Part shown: positions 22,115-32,548 of the stretch, one piece after another
Layout: each line of letters opens with the position of its first letter
Numbering within the stretch: position 1 is the first letter of the stretch
Origin: Lathyrus oleraceus
Lineage: Eukaryota > Streptophyta > Magnoliopsida > Fabales > Fabaceae
Assembly: GCF_024323335.1 (NCBI RefSeq)
Contig: NC_066579.1
Span: 253,573,575-253,637,574 of the forward strand
Reading direction: 5' to 3'
DNA: 64,000 nt
Position numbers and translations under genes: made by a program
Notes under the pieces: model-generated
What the model was told of the DNA's origin: nothing
Databases searched by the model: none
What the model saw: only the letters and a program-made list of their open reading frames with translations

Positions 22115-24866
22115 TGTCGTACCTCAGGAAAAATGAGAACACGACTTAAGCGAAGCGCAATCGCACGCTCACAATGATGGACTGAACAGAGTCGCCACCG
22201 AACTTTATTTATTCCTAAAAAGGAAAGGGGAAATATCGATAAAACCCAAGAAAGAATGACAATGATATTGGTCGTCGCAACCAAATCAGGGTTCGGGAGT
22301 CGATTACGCAAAGGGAAGGTATTAGCACCTCTCACGTCCGTTGTACTCAACGGGAACCGTTAGGTTAGTTATGCGCATTAGTGTTAGTTGAAATGTTAGG
22401 CTTTTCAAGTTATTAGGTGGGAAAGAAAGAATAGAAGAGAGAAGAAATGTTTTTGGATTTTTGACGAAGGACTAAACCTAAGTTTTTTATTAGTGGGCCT
22501 GACAAGATTTACAAATCTTGCTCCTACGTATCTCAATAGAGAAATCAAGGCTTACGTAGTTCTGGGTAGAAAAATGTTTGTTTGTTGGTCGATTTTAGCG
22601 AAAGCTACTTTGTGTCAAATCGACGAAAACATTGTTGGACTACCCAAAACAGGTGGAGAAATATTGCCTTGCATTGTTTTGAAACAAAGTACCTTTCGTT
22701 TGTGAAAAGGTTTAAGAGTCAATCGCACGGCAACGAGAAAAGAAATTGATTGGTTTGATGTGTTTTGAATAATGGCGAGAACTTGGATGGACGAGATATC
22801 CATCTCGAATCCTAGTTTCAGGAGTGCGTGGTATCCACCACGTTCCATTTCCATCTTTTTTTTAAAAGTGTTTAATAAGAATTAAATGTTTTTAAGGTTT
22901 GATTGAGAAAGGGTTTGAAGAAACCGCATTGACAATTTTAAATGATGGCGAGAGCTAAGATAGGCGAGGCATCCACCTCGAATCTTAATCTCAGAAGTGC
23001 ATGGTATCAACCATGTTCCATTTCCATCTTTATTGAAAAGTGTTTAGATAGGAACTAAGTATTTTGAGTTTTATTGTGAAAATGACTTGACATTGGATCA
23101 AGCATTGATGGACGTTTAAGAGAAATTTGAATGAGTGTTTGGGAGAAAACAAAGTAGATAAATTTGGATGATGGCAAAAGCTAGGATAGGCGAGACATCC
23201 ATCTCGAACCCTAGTCTCAGGAGTGCGTGGTATCCACCATGTTCCATTTCCATATTTATTGAAAAGGTCTTGAATATGAATTAATATTTTTTGAGTTTTT
23301 ATTATGAAAAATGGCTTGACGTTGGATCAAACATTTGATGAAGGTTTGAAAGAAATGGAATAGAATGGGAGGAAGAAATTGATTGATTTGTTTATTGAGA
23401 AAATACTCGACGTTGGATCGAGTCATTATTTATGATCTTTTTGAAATGATTGATTTTATTCGTGTGTTAGTAGCTAACTAAACAGTTAAGCAATAAAGAA
23501 ATAAAACAGTAAAATTATTACATGTCATGGGAGTGGGGGTACATTTTGTCGAATGAGGATTCAAAATAATAAAATAATAAAATCGGGCCCATACAACAAA
23601 CAATGCGATGTATCAGTGTAAGTGCAAGAGAACTGTCTCATTGTTAGAAGGCCAAAGAGTAAGCCATGTGAGGTTGATGGCGATGCTTAAAAGCAATCGA
23701 CTTACAAGGGTATAGGAATGGACTCGACATTGAATCAAGAATTATTTGATTTTAGTGGTTAAAAGTAACTTCGAATGATAATTGAAATGGAGGTGAAATA
23801 AGTCAATCAATATCTAATAATAAATAAAATAAAAAAATAAATAATCAGTTGATAAAAAAATGATTAAAAATAATTAATTAAATTAATTAACATTAATTAC
23901 CAAAATTACTCAATTGAGATCAAATAACTAAGTTAATAAAAATTAAATAATCTAAGTTAACTAATTAATCAAAATTTTAATTAACCGAATAAATTAATTA
24001 GAAAAGAAAACAATAGGTGACAATGCCGATTTAATGGGTATGAAATGGCGACGATGTGCTCAAAACCGGTTTGCACGTAATGACAACATGATTTATATCA
24101 TCCGTGAGATTCCAACGCGGTGAAAGTGTTCCCTCAATTTATCGAAATTTGGCGACATATCGGCATGAAATTGCCGGATCCGCGGGTAAAAATGAAATTT
24201 GTACGACTAGTGCGTATAGATAGAAACAAAAGCAAACCATAATTATTTACATATTTTACTCCTCATTTAATAACCAATAAACATTAATAAACACAAAGCA
24301 GACCAAAAAATAAAATAAAAATAAAAATAAAAATGGTGCACTCTATCTATCGAAATGTCACATAGCCCGAGAATAGAGAGAGATCAAAGCAGCTACCATA
24401 TCATAAAAAATGAAAAGGAAACAAAGGGTCCATATTTGAGTATGATATTGTACCGAAAAGCTAAACACAAAAAGCCCATAAAACAAAGCTTAAAACCACA
24501 TTTAAGTGAAATGAGACAAATAAGGAGGAAGGCCACTACCTTTCGTGAATCCAATAGCATATGAGTCGCCTGTGGGAGATATGTTGTTGTTCGTCAAAGA
24601 GTGACACCTTGCTATATCGTCACGAGGTCGGAATGAAAATGAAGACGAATCAGAAGCACGACATCGGCATGCGTTTCTGTAGGGCAACAGTGGGGTTTGC
24701 TTTCTCTCTTTTCTATCTGATTTTTCTTTGTGAATAGTATCGGCGCCCCTTCTCAAAAATTAGGGTTTTTCGGCTCCTCGCCGTCAAAAGCTCGTAGGGT
24801 TTCTCCTTCTTCTTTTTTTGAACAGTAGCCGCTCTTCCTCCAGGGTTTTTGTGAATAGTGGTCCTT
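22115..24866 (-). mobile_element. E5 R-U5 region
   Basis: The minus strand runs from just after the TATA box through ACTATTCACAAAAACCC-like leader words to GGTACGACA. It has no credible coding frame. The segments around 22494-22640 and 22130-22370 match LTR Y inverted. The middle part is AT-rich (23800-24000). Confidence 0.7.
22766..23270. repeat. Three spaced direct repeats of about 100 bp in E5
   Basis: Copies near 22766-22862, 22938-23041 and 23165-23270 share ATGGCGAGAGCTAGGATAGG-like openings, a CATCCATCTCGAA word and GTGGTATCCACCATGTTCC. They are spaced by about 172 and 229 bp. Confidence 0.8.
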
Positions 24867-24874
24867 CTTATATA
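24867..24874 (-). promoter_or_regulatory. TATA box of E5
   Basis: TATATAAG on the minus strand at the border between the R-U5 region and the captured host sequence. If active it would transcribe away from the captured genes. Confidence 0.45.
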
Positions 24875-24904
24875 TGCTACTAATCTCTTTCCTCTGATGT
24901 GCAG

Positions 24905-25972
24905 TGGGGGCTGTCTGTACGGAGGATGTTGGAGGTTTTATCTTTACTCAAGCTGGTGGTCCCTCTCGGTCCTCTCTGTCTCCAAGAAAATTTTACTGTC
25001 GGTAAGAAGCTTATTTACTGCAGTGCATTCTTGCTTTATGAAATTATATCAACTCGTGTATTGTGCTGCAGATTTGGGATGAAACACTTTTGCAGGGCAA
25101 GGTCTTGTGGAAGGGGTGAGTGTTATCAGCATTGTAACTTTCATAGCCTCCTGTTGATGGTGCTGATGAATTGGTTGGATACATTGCTCATGAAACCATA
25201 GGATGAGCACCATTGGAGGCTGGTGCTGATGAATTGGTTCCAGGAACCATCGGTGGGGGAGCTAGTGTCGGGGGCCTGGGTAGGGTATTTGCTTGACCAG
25301 GTACAGAGGGTGCTCCGGGAGGAGGTAAAGTTGGTGGCATGCCAGGTGCGGGATAATGTCCTGGTGCCATGGGACCTGGCCTTGGCATAAGAGGTCTCAT
25401 CCCTGGGAATAGTGGTTGACCACTAAGGCCTGATGCACTTCCAGGAATTGGAAATCTTGGTGGTGGCAAGATGGGCATAGAAGGCCTTTGAGCCATCATG
25501 GGGTTAAAAGTTACACCAACTTGCTGAAACGCCGCAGCTTGCCCAAGATGTTCCTTAATCCTTTGATCAATTAAACTCTGTGTTTGTTGCTCTCCAAATT
25601 GCAGGTAGTAGGACCTCACATTTGACTTCTGTTTGTAAACTGAATTATGCTGCTTTCTCACAGATGGAGAATCGTGGGTCAAATAGGTATCGCAATAGTC
25701 ACAATAGTACTGAGGCGTCGCTGTTTGAATTGTATGGCTCCTTTAACTACCTTGCTCTTTTTTACATTTGAAACAATTGATTATTGGACTGATGTGAATT
25801 TTATTTTGATTGTTTGGAGACAAAACATGCAGGCTGGTGCTACTGCAAGGTTTGCTTGCAGATCGGTTCAGGTTCGTTGCCAAGCCGTCATCCCATCATA
25901 TCTGGCGTCAAGCTAATCCCTGCAATGGAGGTGTTTCCGGAGCCTATGATCACCACCAACAATTCTGCATAA
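24905..25972 (+). pseudogene. Unidentified host-gene-like blocks with GT-AG borders, flanking the U1-C copy
   Basis: Block 24905-25001 is preceded by GTGCAG and followed by GTAAGAAG. Block 25072-25115 is preceded by GCTGCAG and followed by GTGAG. Block 25833-25972 is preceded by CATGCAG and ends at a TAA. Joined in that order they keep one frame: VCTEDVGGFIFTQAGG ... RKFYCRFGMKHFCRAR ... WCYCKVCLQIGSGSL ... PAMEVFPEPMITTNN. The U1-C copy lies, reversed, inside the putative second intron. I cannot name a protein. The open frame could be chance, and part of this may be the 3' UTR of the U1-C copy on the other strand. Confidence 0.3.
25188..25718 (-). pseudogene. U1 small nuclear ribonucleoprotein C, intronless retro-pseudogene
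   Basis: A continuous frame of 176 codons without introns. It opens with [20 protein letters not shown], the U1-C zinc-finger signature, followed by [19 protein letters not shown] and a long Pro/Gly/Met-rich tail ([21 protein letters not shown] and similar). The normal ATG is ACG (25718-25716), and the fourth zinc ligand, a His in the KHK motif of the family, is Gln (YKQKSN). U1-C binds the U1 snRNP and helps 5' splice site recognition. This copy has lost its start and a metal ligand, so it is a pseudogene, probably mRNA-derived. Confidence 0.85.
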
Positions 25973-26559
25973 TACACAAAATCTTGTAAAACTGATGTAG
26001 AAAGGTTTGCGTTATATCATCCAAAAGCTGATATTAGATGTATCATGCTGCACGACGTATCCTCCTGGCAGTTTGAAGAAAAATGAGGCGTTTGAGACAG
26101 TTTGATGTCAAAGATTCAGCAATGGTTCAAGCAGCGTCGAATGTCGATGGCTTGCAACTGTGCTTGAAAAACTCTTGTACTACTCAACAAATTCAACTGG
26201 CCATGTTTCTAATTTGAAGATTGACAAAACCTGCAATCTCATTCTGCCCAATCTCATTTTTCTATCCAATCTCATTCTCTACCAAGTTCATTCTGCACAA
26301 GTTCATCAAATTGTTTTTGCATAATTGCATCAATTCCACTTCTGCACAAGCTCAAGATCAAGCCGCACCAAAGTTTTGTTACTCTGCATCAAAGTTTTGT
26401 CACTCTGCATCAAAGTTCTGCTATCAAGTTGCATCAAAGCTCTATTCTCTACATCAAACGCATACACCAGGGATTCCACAATCAATAACAATAACCAAGG
26501 CGCACAACCAGAGCTTCACAGAGTTGTGAATAAGAGGGAGTAATTCGAAGAAGGGGAAG
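25973..26559. other. Unassigned sequence between the U1-C and TIC32-like copies
   Basis: Nothing recognisable as a gene. About 26360-26430 contains three to four copies of a unit of about 20 bp (CATCAAAGTTTTGTCACTCTG-like, degenerate). The small plus-strand frames here are low complexity. Confidence 0.4.
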
Positions 26560-27050
26560 GAGTTTAATACTTGCTTCCTTCACTTGTGGGTGCAATGCTA
26601 CATAGCATGTTGTAGCTGCTCCCTGCTGAACATTTTTCAACACAAGTTTCCCAATCACATTTATTAGACCGTTCACTGCACTGTTATGATGGAAAAGGTT
26701 GGTGACAATTGTTCCTGGATGAAGAAAATTTGCAGTAATATTCACACCATCTTCCTTGAGATGTTTTTGTAAGTTGGTTGGCATGTAAAACGTTAGCAAG
26801 CTTGGATTTCCCATATGCACACCAGTTGTTATAACTTGATTGGTCATTAATTTTGTCAAAATAGATTCCTTCGGGATATGCGAACCTGTGAGCCTCTGAG
26901 GCAACATTAACACTTCTTCCTTCTTTTTTTACTTTCACGTGTTGTTTTCTTCATAGTATCCAACAAAAGATTTGTCAAAAGAAAATGCCCTATGTGATTG
27001 GTGGCAAACTGTAGTTCAATGTTGTCTTTGGACAGCTTGAAAGGGCATGC
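26560..27050 (-). pseudogene. TIC32-like short-chain dehydrogenase, C-terminal half, intronless and frameshifted
   Basis: Reading from the SPY junction: [48 protein letters not shown], a frame change, [33 protein letters not shown] and [13 protein letters not shown], where homology stops near 26565. These are hallmarks of the plant TIC32 / WW-domain-oxidoreductase-like SDR family. The catalytic Tyr-x-x-x-Lys region is altered to [10 protein letters not shown] but keeps Y and K. The N-terminal NAD-binding half is absent because the copy starts at the fusion point. Several frame breaks make it non-functional. Confidence 0.8.
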
Positions 27051-28796
27051 CATAATTCCCAGCTTATTGTTTGCACTATGACCAGTAAGTTCTACCAAAA
27101 TATCAACTTGATCTTCTTTAATTATATCAGCGACCTTCTTTTCATCAGTCCCGTTAATTTCTTTCCAGATCCCACCCTTCTTTAAAACTTTCTCTCTAAA
27201 CCGAATGGTTTTTTTGAATCTGCCTTGACAACTGCTGAATAAACAATCACTTTATATTTGGCGTAGTTGTGATATATAAGGGGAGCTTCTATGAAATAAG
27301 ACACAGTGTGTAAAATAATAAGGAGATACATATCCTTTCACAAGGGGCCGTTCGGGATCTTTTGAGTTGTCCCATGATGTGAATTGTTGATATAGGCTCA
27401 TAAACCGCCTACCCCAAACCCTATGAGCTTCAAAAAGTTTGTCATCATTTCCTTCATCTATGTAATTCATTGCAAGCAGGCGGTTCTGGCCAGCATTTCG
27501 AGAGTCAGGATCAATCTTGAGACATTGTTCATAGGCATTAATTGCTAGAGCAATATCACCAGCATCTCTGTAAAGAACTCCTAGGTTATTGTATGCCTCT
27601 ACGCGTTTCGGATTTGCAATGATAGCTTTCTCAATCATACTTGCAGCGGCGTCCATCTTACCCTGGACAGTGTAGACAACACCAAGGTTATTTAATGACT
27701 GTGAAAATTTGGGCTTGATTGATAATGCAAGCTGGTAGCATTCTACAACTTTATCAAGGTTGTCACGATCTTTATATATAACACCTAGATTGTTACAAGC
27801 TTCGACACAATGTGGATTGAAATGGAAGGCGAGCTCATATAACACAATAGCCATATCAAACTTAAGCATCTCACCATAAGCAACCCTGAGATTATACATA
27901 GCATCAGCATAATGCCAGTTATAAAACAAGGCTTTCTTATAAAAGCTACACCCCGGTTGATGTCACCCTCCAATTTAACCTTTGTTCCCAAATCTGACAA
28001 AGTTATAGCAATGTTATTTTTGGCAATCTCGAAGTTAGGTGAAACAACTAAACACCTCTCATAACAAGTAATAGTCACTTCCAAATCACCTCGATTTTTA
28101 TAAATCACACCCATGTTGCAATATGCTTCAACATACATAGGCCTCTCTGATGAAGCTTTTTTTCATAGAAAGTGAGGGCCATGTCATATTGCATCATTTT
28201 AGAATAGACCACACCAAGGTTATAATATGCTGGAGCATAGTGTGGATCTACTTTTAGAGCTTCAAAATATTTTTGAATTCCCTCCTGAGTGTTTCCTGCA
28301 AGCTTTATGTTGGTACCAATATCCATTAGTACAATGGCTAAGCATTCAACAGTTGCTTTGTACGTAGGATCCACCCTTAACTCCTTTTGATATGACTCAG
28401 CTGCCTCCATCAACCAACCTTCTTCTGTATAAAGAATACCACAATGTGTGAGAGCACAAGCATTCTGAGGATCCAACTTAATAGCCTCCGAAAAACTATC
28501 AAAATCAAGCCTACCCGAATTCTGCATCTGCAAGTATATGCCTTTCCCAATGAGAGCCTTCACATTCCCACCATCCTCTCCAAAACACGCTCATTCAAAG
28601 CAATAAAATTCGCAAACTTGTTCCTCGATCGCAAAATGTTAGCATAGGAAATATTTTCTTTCACTTCAGATTTCCAATTCACCGAAACAGTACTACCGCC
28701 AAAACTAACAGACGGTTCTTTCACTTTTGAAAATCCATTATCTCCACCTAACTCCTTATCTTTTCCATTCCCATCATTTTCTTTCATTCATGCCAT
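27051..28796 (-). pseudogene. SPINDLY (SPY) retro-pseudogene, N-terminal TPR part
   Basis: From an ATG at 28796 (MA, then TGA where Trp is usual) about 580 codons run without introns although frameshifts split them (breaks near 28565, 28145, 27935, 27290 and 27215). TPR repeats are clear: DPQNACALTHCGILY, DPHYAPAYYNLGVVYSKMMQ, EAYCNMGVIYKNRGDL, NPHCVEACNNLGVIYKDRDN, NLGVVYTVQGKMDAAASMI, EAYNNLGVLYRDAGDI. Then come the start of the catalytic part (ERPLVKGYVSPYYFTH) and [20 protein letters not shown], where it switches to TIC32. SPY is the nucleocytoplasmic protein O-fucosyltransferase that restrains gibberellin signalling. Its genes normally have many introns, so this is an mRNA-derived copy. 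Confidence 0.88.
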
Positions 28797-28919
28797 CTTA
28801 ACCACTTTCAAGAGGGTTCTTCAAGGGCAAGAATAGGTCATGGGAAGTTGAGTTATAGGGTGGAGAAATGGAGCATCATGGCGGAGTTGAAAGGGAAATT
28901 GCGAAGAAAAGGGGGGGGT
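28797..28919 (-). other. Probable 5' leader of the SPY retrocopy
   Basis: Directly upstream of the SPY start and pyrimidine-rich on the minus strand, ending at a run of eight C (G on the plus strand, 28911-28918). It may mark the 5' end of the captured transcript; inference. Confidence 0.4.
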
Positions 28920-29234
28920 GAAAACTGGTAATAAGACAAATGACAGATGAATAATCACCTCGATGAAATTGGAACGAAAGATGAAACATGAGGTTCACTT
29001 GATTCTAACAAATGAAAGAGTTTTCAAATCTCGCATGGCTAAGGAGATTATTCATCTTATACCAAAAATCAAAAACCAAAGCCCAAAAGACAAACATCGA
29101 CTGGTTGTGGTAGCGAGTCCAACAACAAAAGTTTTTTTGGATAGTATCATGAACAGATGGAATGGTCATGAAGAAAGAATGCAAACGAGTGATTGATGGG
29201 GGAAAATTTTCAGGACAAAAATCGGGGTATGACA
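28920..29234 (-). mobile_element. E5 U3 start
   Basis: On the minus strand it begins TGTCATACCCCGATTTTTG, an LTR-type start used by several plant Ty3/gypsy families, and is noncoding. It is the only undisturbed U3 part before the SPY copy. Confidence 0.55.
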
Positions 29235-29239
29235 AGAGG
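29235..29239. repeat. Target site duplication of E5, right copy
   Basis: AGAGG, matching 22110-22114. Confidence 0.88.
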
Positions 29240-29787
29240 GCAAGTATTTCCATTGTACTTTTCAAAGTCAGGTACTTTGAACTTTACAGGGATTTTGACA
29301 TTTGGGACCAAGCAGAGTTCAGCAGCAGACTTGCCGAAGAGGTCCTTTCCTCTGAGAGTTTTCAATTCCTTGCGGAGCTCAAGAAACTGATCATTCATAG
29401 CATCCATTTTTTCATAGACATCTGGGCCCTTAGACGGCTCAGAGTGATAGATGGTGTCGTCTACTCTGGGCATAGTATGCACGACAGGAGGTGGAATGAC
29501 GAGGACCGGGCTAGATGCCGACAGAGAAGCAAAAGTGGGGGAAGGACCCTCAGGAATAAAGTTGGGAGGCATCCGCCAAGGAAAATCGGCTGGCATAGCT
29601 GTCGGTGCAAAGTGGCGCTGGCCGCAGACACGATTGATGAGGCAATCTCGGAGATGACTGTCCTCTAGGGAGGAGTTGAAGGTGTCAGAGATGACTGGCT
29701 CTGGGCAGCCATGAATGACTCCATCAGGGCAGTCAATTTGGCCACTTCCTCCTTATGTTCACGGTTCTCTTGCTCCAAATGATCCAT
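29240..29787 (-). pseudogene. E1 gag, N-terminal part
   Basis: From ATG at 29787: MDHLEQENREHKEEVAKL, a coiled-coil start, then a stop after PSTPP, RTVISEIAS, a frame change, MPADFPWRMPPNFIPEGPSP, and KFKVPDFEKYNGNTCP at the E5 border. It continues at 22114 with SHLVMYTR, exactly as expected for Ogre Gag. The open stretch extends upstream to 29907 without a better start. Confidence 0.8.
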
Positions 29788-30113
29788 TCGTCTTGATACA
29801 TTGGTTCGGGTGTAGTACCGGTGAGTCAGCTTGTCTTCAAAATAAATGAAGAACACAGAGTTAGACCATAGAACCAGAAGCCTGGAGCAAAACCTGCTTA
29901 TGCACATATTGGATGCAATGCTTATGCATATGATTTGTTTTTATTTATCAGAGGAACTTTTAGAGTCCTATTTGCAAATATTTTGGAAATATTAATCATT
30001 TAGTCATATAGTGAAGTATCACATCAATAATATTTGGAAAATATTTTTATACCAAAGAAGTACAGTCTTGGTAACCAAATAAGAGAGAAGGAAAATGAAC
30101 ATCCTATGGAACC
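29788..30113 (-). other. E1 spacer between ORF1 and gag
   Basis: AT-rich and without a conserved frame. This is the usual short gap between ORF1 and gag in this group. Nothing else is seen. Confidence 0.5.
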
Positions 30114-31387
30114 CTAGAAACATTCATCTAAAGCTCTGGAGACTGGAAGATAAGTTGCACGAAGCCTCTTCACCTCCCTCTCATAGGCTGCCTCCATATA
30201 TGCCTTCTATTTGGCGAGTCGATCATACTTCCTCTTCCAAAACATGGAAGACTGAGGAAGAAGAGAAGTCAATGCATCATCAGGCTCATCAATAACCCGA
30301 TGCTCAAGGAACTCTATCAAAGCATCCTTCTCTTTAATCTGCTGAAGCAACTCCTCTTGTTCCCGGATCCAGGCACGTGAACGGTCTTCTCTCTCAACTC
30401 CTCTACTCCTTGGTTAGGGAGGGTTGAAGGCCCAACCACAACCAAAGGCGTAGGTATCGGATACTCGTAAGGCATCAGGTACTCAGAACCTCTCCTCCTA
30501 ACCTAAGAGGTATAGGGTTCCAAAGCAATACAATTCTTCGGACCAAGCTCCTTTCTTCCCTTCCTATGGATCTTGCACCAAGCGCGGACCATCCTGCCCT
30601 TCAAGCCTTGGGGATCTTTACCCTCCTGAAAAACACACCCTCTAACAGAATGTTATTAGGTTTATCCTTTAGGGGGAACCCAAGTTGACGACGTGCCAAA
30701 ATAGGGTTGTAGTTAATCCTACCACATGTACCAAGAAGAGGCACATTGGAGAATTCACCACAAGAGTCGATAATCTGCACACCATCATATATACGATTGT
30801 ACCAAAAGATATCATCATTAGTGAGAGACATAAGTCTCGTGGACCATCGTAGACATTCTTTGTTCTCCTTGAAGGCGATCGTCTGTGGCAAGTGCGAAAT
30901 AAACCACTTGTACAACAGAGGCAAACATCACACAATGGTACCATCACCCTTTGCATTCCTCATATGCAAAGAAAAGTATGTGTCACCCAACAGAGTCGGA
31001 ACAGGATTAAGAGTAGAGAAAATCCTAATAGCGTTCACATCTACAAACTTGTCGATGTTGAGGAATAACACTAGCCCATAGATGAGAAGTACAAATATGG
31101 CCTCAAAGGCGTCCTCACTCATGGCCTTCCCATATAAAGTAGCTTGAGCAATGAGGAACTCAGAAGGGAGACCTTGAATTCCACCTTTGGTAGTCATATG
31201 AGCACCAACTAGAGATTCATCTATATGTAACATATCAGCTATCTCTTGAGAAGTAGGAACCCTCTCTAAGCCACTGAACGGTAACTTATCTAGGATAGGT
31301 ATACCCACAAGATAGGCATACTCCTCAAGCGTGGGCAAAAGCTGGAAATCCAAAAATGTGAAGCAACGGTACAAGGGATCATAGAAC
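30114..31387 (-). pseudogene. E1 ORF1 (Ogre-specific upstream ORF), main part
   Basis: Continues ORF1 after the E2 insertion: YDPLYRCFTFLDFQLLPTLE, EYAYLVGIPILDKLPFSGLE, TTKGGIQGLPSEFLI, AFEAIFVLLIYGLVLF, DKFVDVNAIRIF, a stop near 30928, LPLLYKWFISHLPQT, GRINYNPILARRQLGFPL, and a charged coiled-coil end (YMEAAYEREVKRL) with a stop at 30114. Several further stops and shifts exist near 30600-30200. This ORF lies upstream of gag in Ogre elements, resembles plant-mobile-domain-type proteins and has no proven function. Confidence 0.78.
31383..31387. repeat. Target site duplication of E2, left copy
   Basis: AGAAC, identical to 41896-41900. Confidence 0.92.
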
Positions 31388-32465
31388 TGTAAGAACAAAA
31401 ATTGTTCTACAACAGACTCCATGATTTTGATGATAACAAAGGATGAAACCAAAAATGGCACCCTAACGAAAAGTTTCTAAGTGTGCAGGGTTCTAAAGAA
31501 AGAAGAAATAAATCTGATGATGTCATCAGATGCACAACAAGATCAGATACAAATTATCAAGTATCAGAAGCACCTAAAGTGGAATCTCGTTTCAAGAAGC
31601 TCTGACTCTGAACAAAACTACAAAGTATCAGAAGCATCTGAACATGAAGTAAAGTCTAGAAGCTCTAACTCTGATCAAATGCCTTCTGTAAACTCTGAAG
31701 TTATTCAGCGCCATCTGAACTTTCAAGGGATAACATCAGAAGCCAGATTCTCAGATACACGAAGACTCTAATCAGAATTGTTAATCATGATGAAGTAACG
31801 TTTAAGCCAAGTTAAAGTTCTGCAAATGGATTTCCTCAATTAGAAAGAGACGTTAATCTCCTCTTCCAAGAGAGAAGATACTACTTGTGGTAAGTAGTCA
31901 CTTCTAAAAGAAAAAGTCTCCTGCAGAAGCTATTTATGGAATGGCGTAACTACATCTTTATATCCAACAGATTCAACTCTACTTCAACTCTACTTCAACT
32001 CCTATAAATAGAGAAGAAATCTCATTCAGTAAGCAAGAAATCACTAGCCAAAACTATACTGAAATTATATCACGCTCAAGAAAAACATCTCTGTTCTTCA
32101 AAGATTTTCACTAAGCTTTTGCTTATCAAGTGTATAATTTGTTCTTAAGTTTGTAATATTTGCTTTCTTAGAAGCACTCTAGATTACACATCTTGTATCT
32201 ATTTTATTTGATTTCCTCAAGTGACTCTTTGTAGTCTGTAGACTTGAGAGGACTAAGAGATTTTCTTCTCTCTTAGGGGTTGTTTGTAATCTTTCAAGAT
32301 TAGTGAATTAAGTCCTTGTTGAAGGCGAAATCACCTTGGCCGGGTGGACTGGAGTAGCTTTGTGTTATAAGCGAACCAGTATAAAATCATTGTGTGATTT
32401 CATTTTGCAAAAGCGCTTATTTTTCAAACAATTCAAACCCCCCTTTCTTGTTTTTCTCACCTTCA
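31388..32465 (+). mobile_element. E2 5' LTR
   Basis: TGTAAGAACAAAAATTG ... CTCACCTTCA, 1078 bp. TATAAATA lies at 32003-32010. The single predicted peptide (31481-31771) is identical in both LTRs but is probably not a gene. Confidence 0.93.
32003..32010 (+). promoter_or_regulatory. TATA box of the E2 5' LTR
   Basis: CCTATAAATAGAGAAG context, a strong plant TATA consensus. The equivalent site in the 3' LTR is 41433-41440. Confidence 0.65.
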
Positions 32466-32467
32466 AT

Positions 32468-32479
32468 TGGTATCAGAGC
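32468..32479 (+). other. E2 primer binding site (initiator tRNA-Met)
   Basis: TGGTATCAGAGC two bases after the LTR end. Confidence 0.92.
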
Positions 32480-32548
32480 TCCGGCTCTGTTATTGATTTT
32501 CAAATCAAACACTTAACCGTGTAGAGAGATCCAGTGCGAGAAAAACAA

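Larger units (their letters stand above)
22115..29234 (-). mobile_element. E5: single 7.1-kb LTR carrying captured host gene fragments
   Basis: On the minus strand it starts TGTCATACCCCG and ends GGTACGACA, TG...CA ends inside a perfect 5-bp duplication AGAGG. I see no second LTR, PBS, polypurine tract or retroviral domain inside. The left 2.75 kb (22115-24868) is an R-U5 region following a TATA box. Its last 500 bp match, in the opposite orientation, the end of LTR Y (48430-48993). The remaining 4.3 kb occupies the U3 position and consists largely of host-gene pseudogenes (SPY, TIC32-like, U1-C) and unidentified DNA. Best reading: a solo LTR of an Ogre-related family whose U3 acquired host sequences. 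Secondary insertion into a normal U3 is the main alternative. Confidence 0.72.

Noticed and set aside
22115..22140. The LTR at 22115-24866 as E1's own 5' LTR after a deletion
   Set aside because: The AGAGG duplication and the exact rejoining of gag with 29240-29787 show it is an insertion; its end also differs from the true E1 5' LTR at 42999.
27051..28796. A functional SPINDLY gene
   Set aside because: It is intronless, has several frameshifts and a stop at codon 3, lacks most of the catalytic domain and is fused to another gene.
22115..29234. E5 as a complete element with two short LTRs
   Set aside because: The first 0.3 kb (29234-28920) shows no similarity to the last 0.3 kb (22420-22115), and no PBS or polypurine tract is found next to either.
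31481..31771. A 96-codon plus-strand frame present in both E2 LTRs
   Set aside because: It lies in U3 upstream of the TATA box, is Ser/Gln-rich from repeated TCTGA/TCAGA words, and its duplication is only a result of the LTR duplication.
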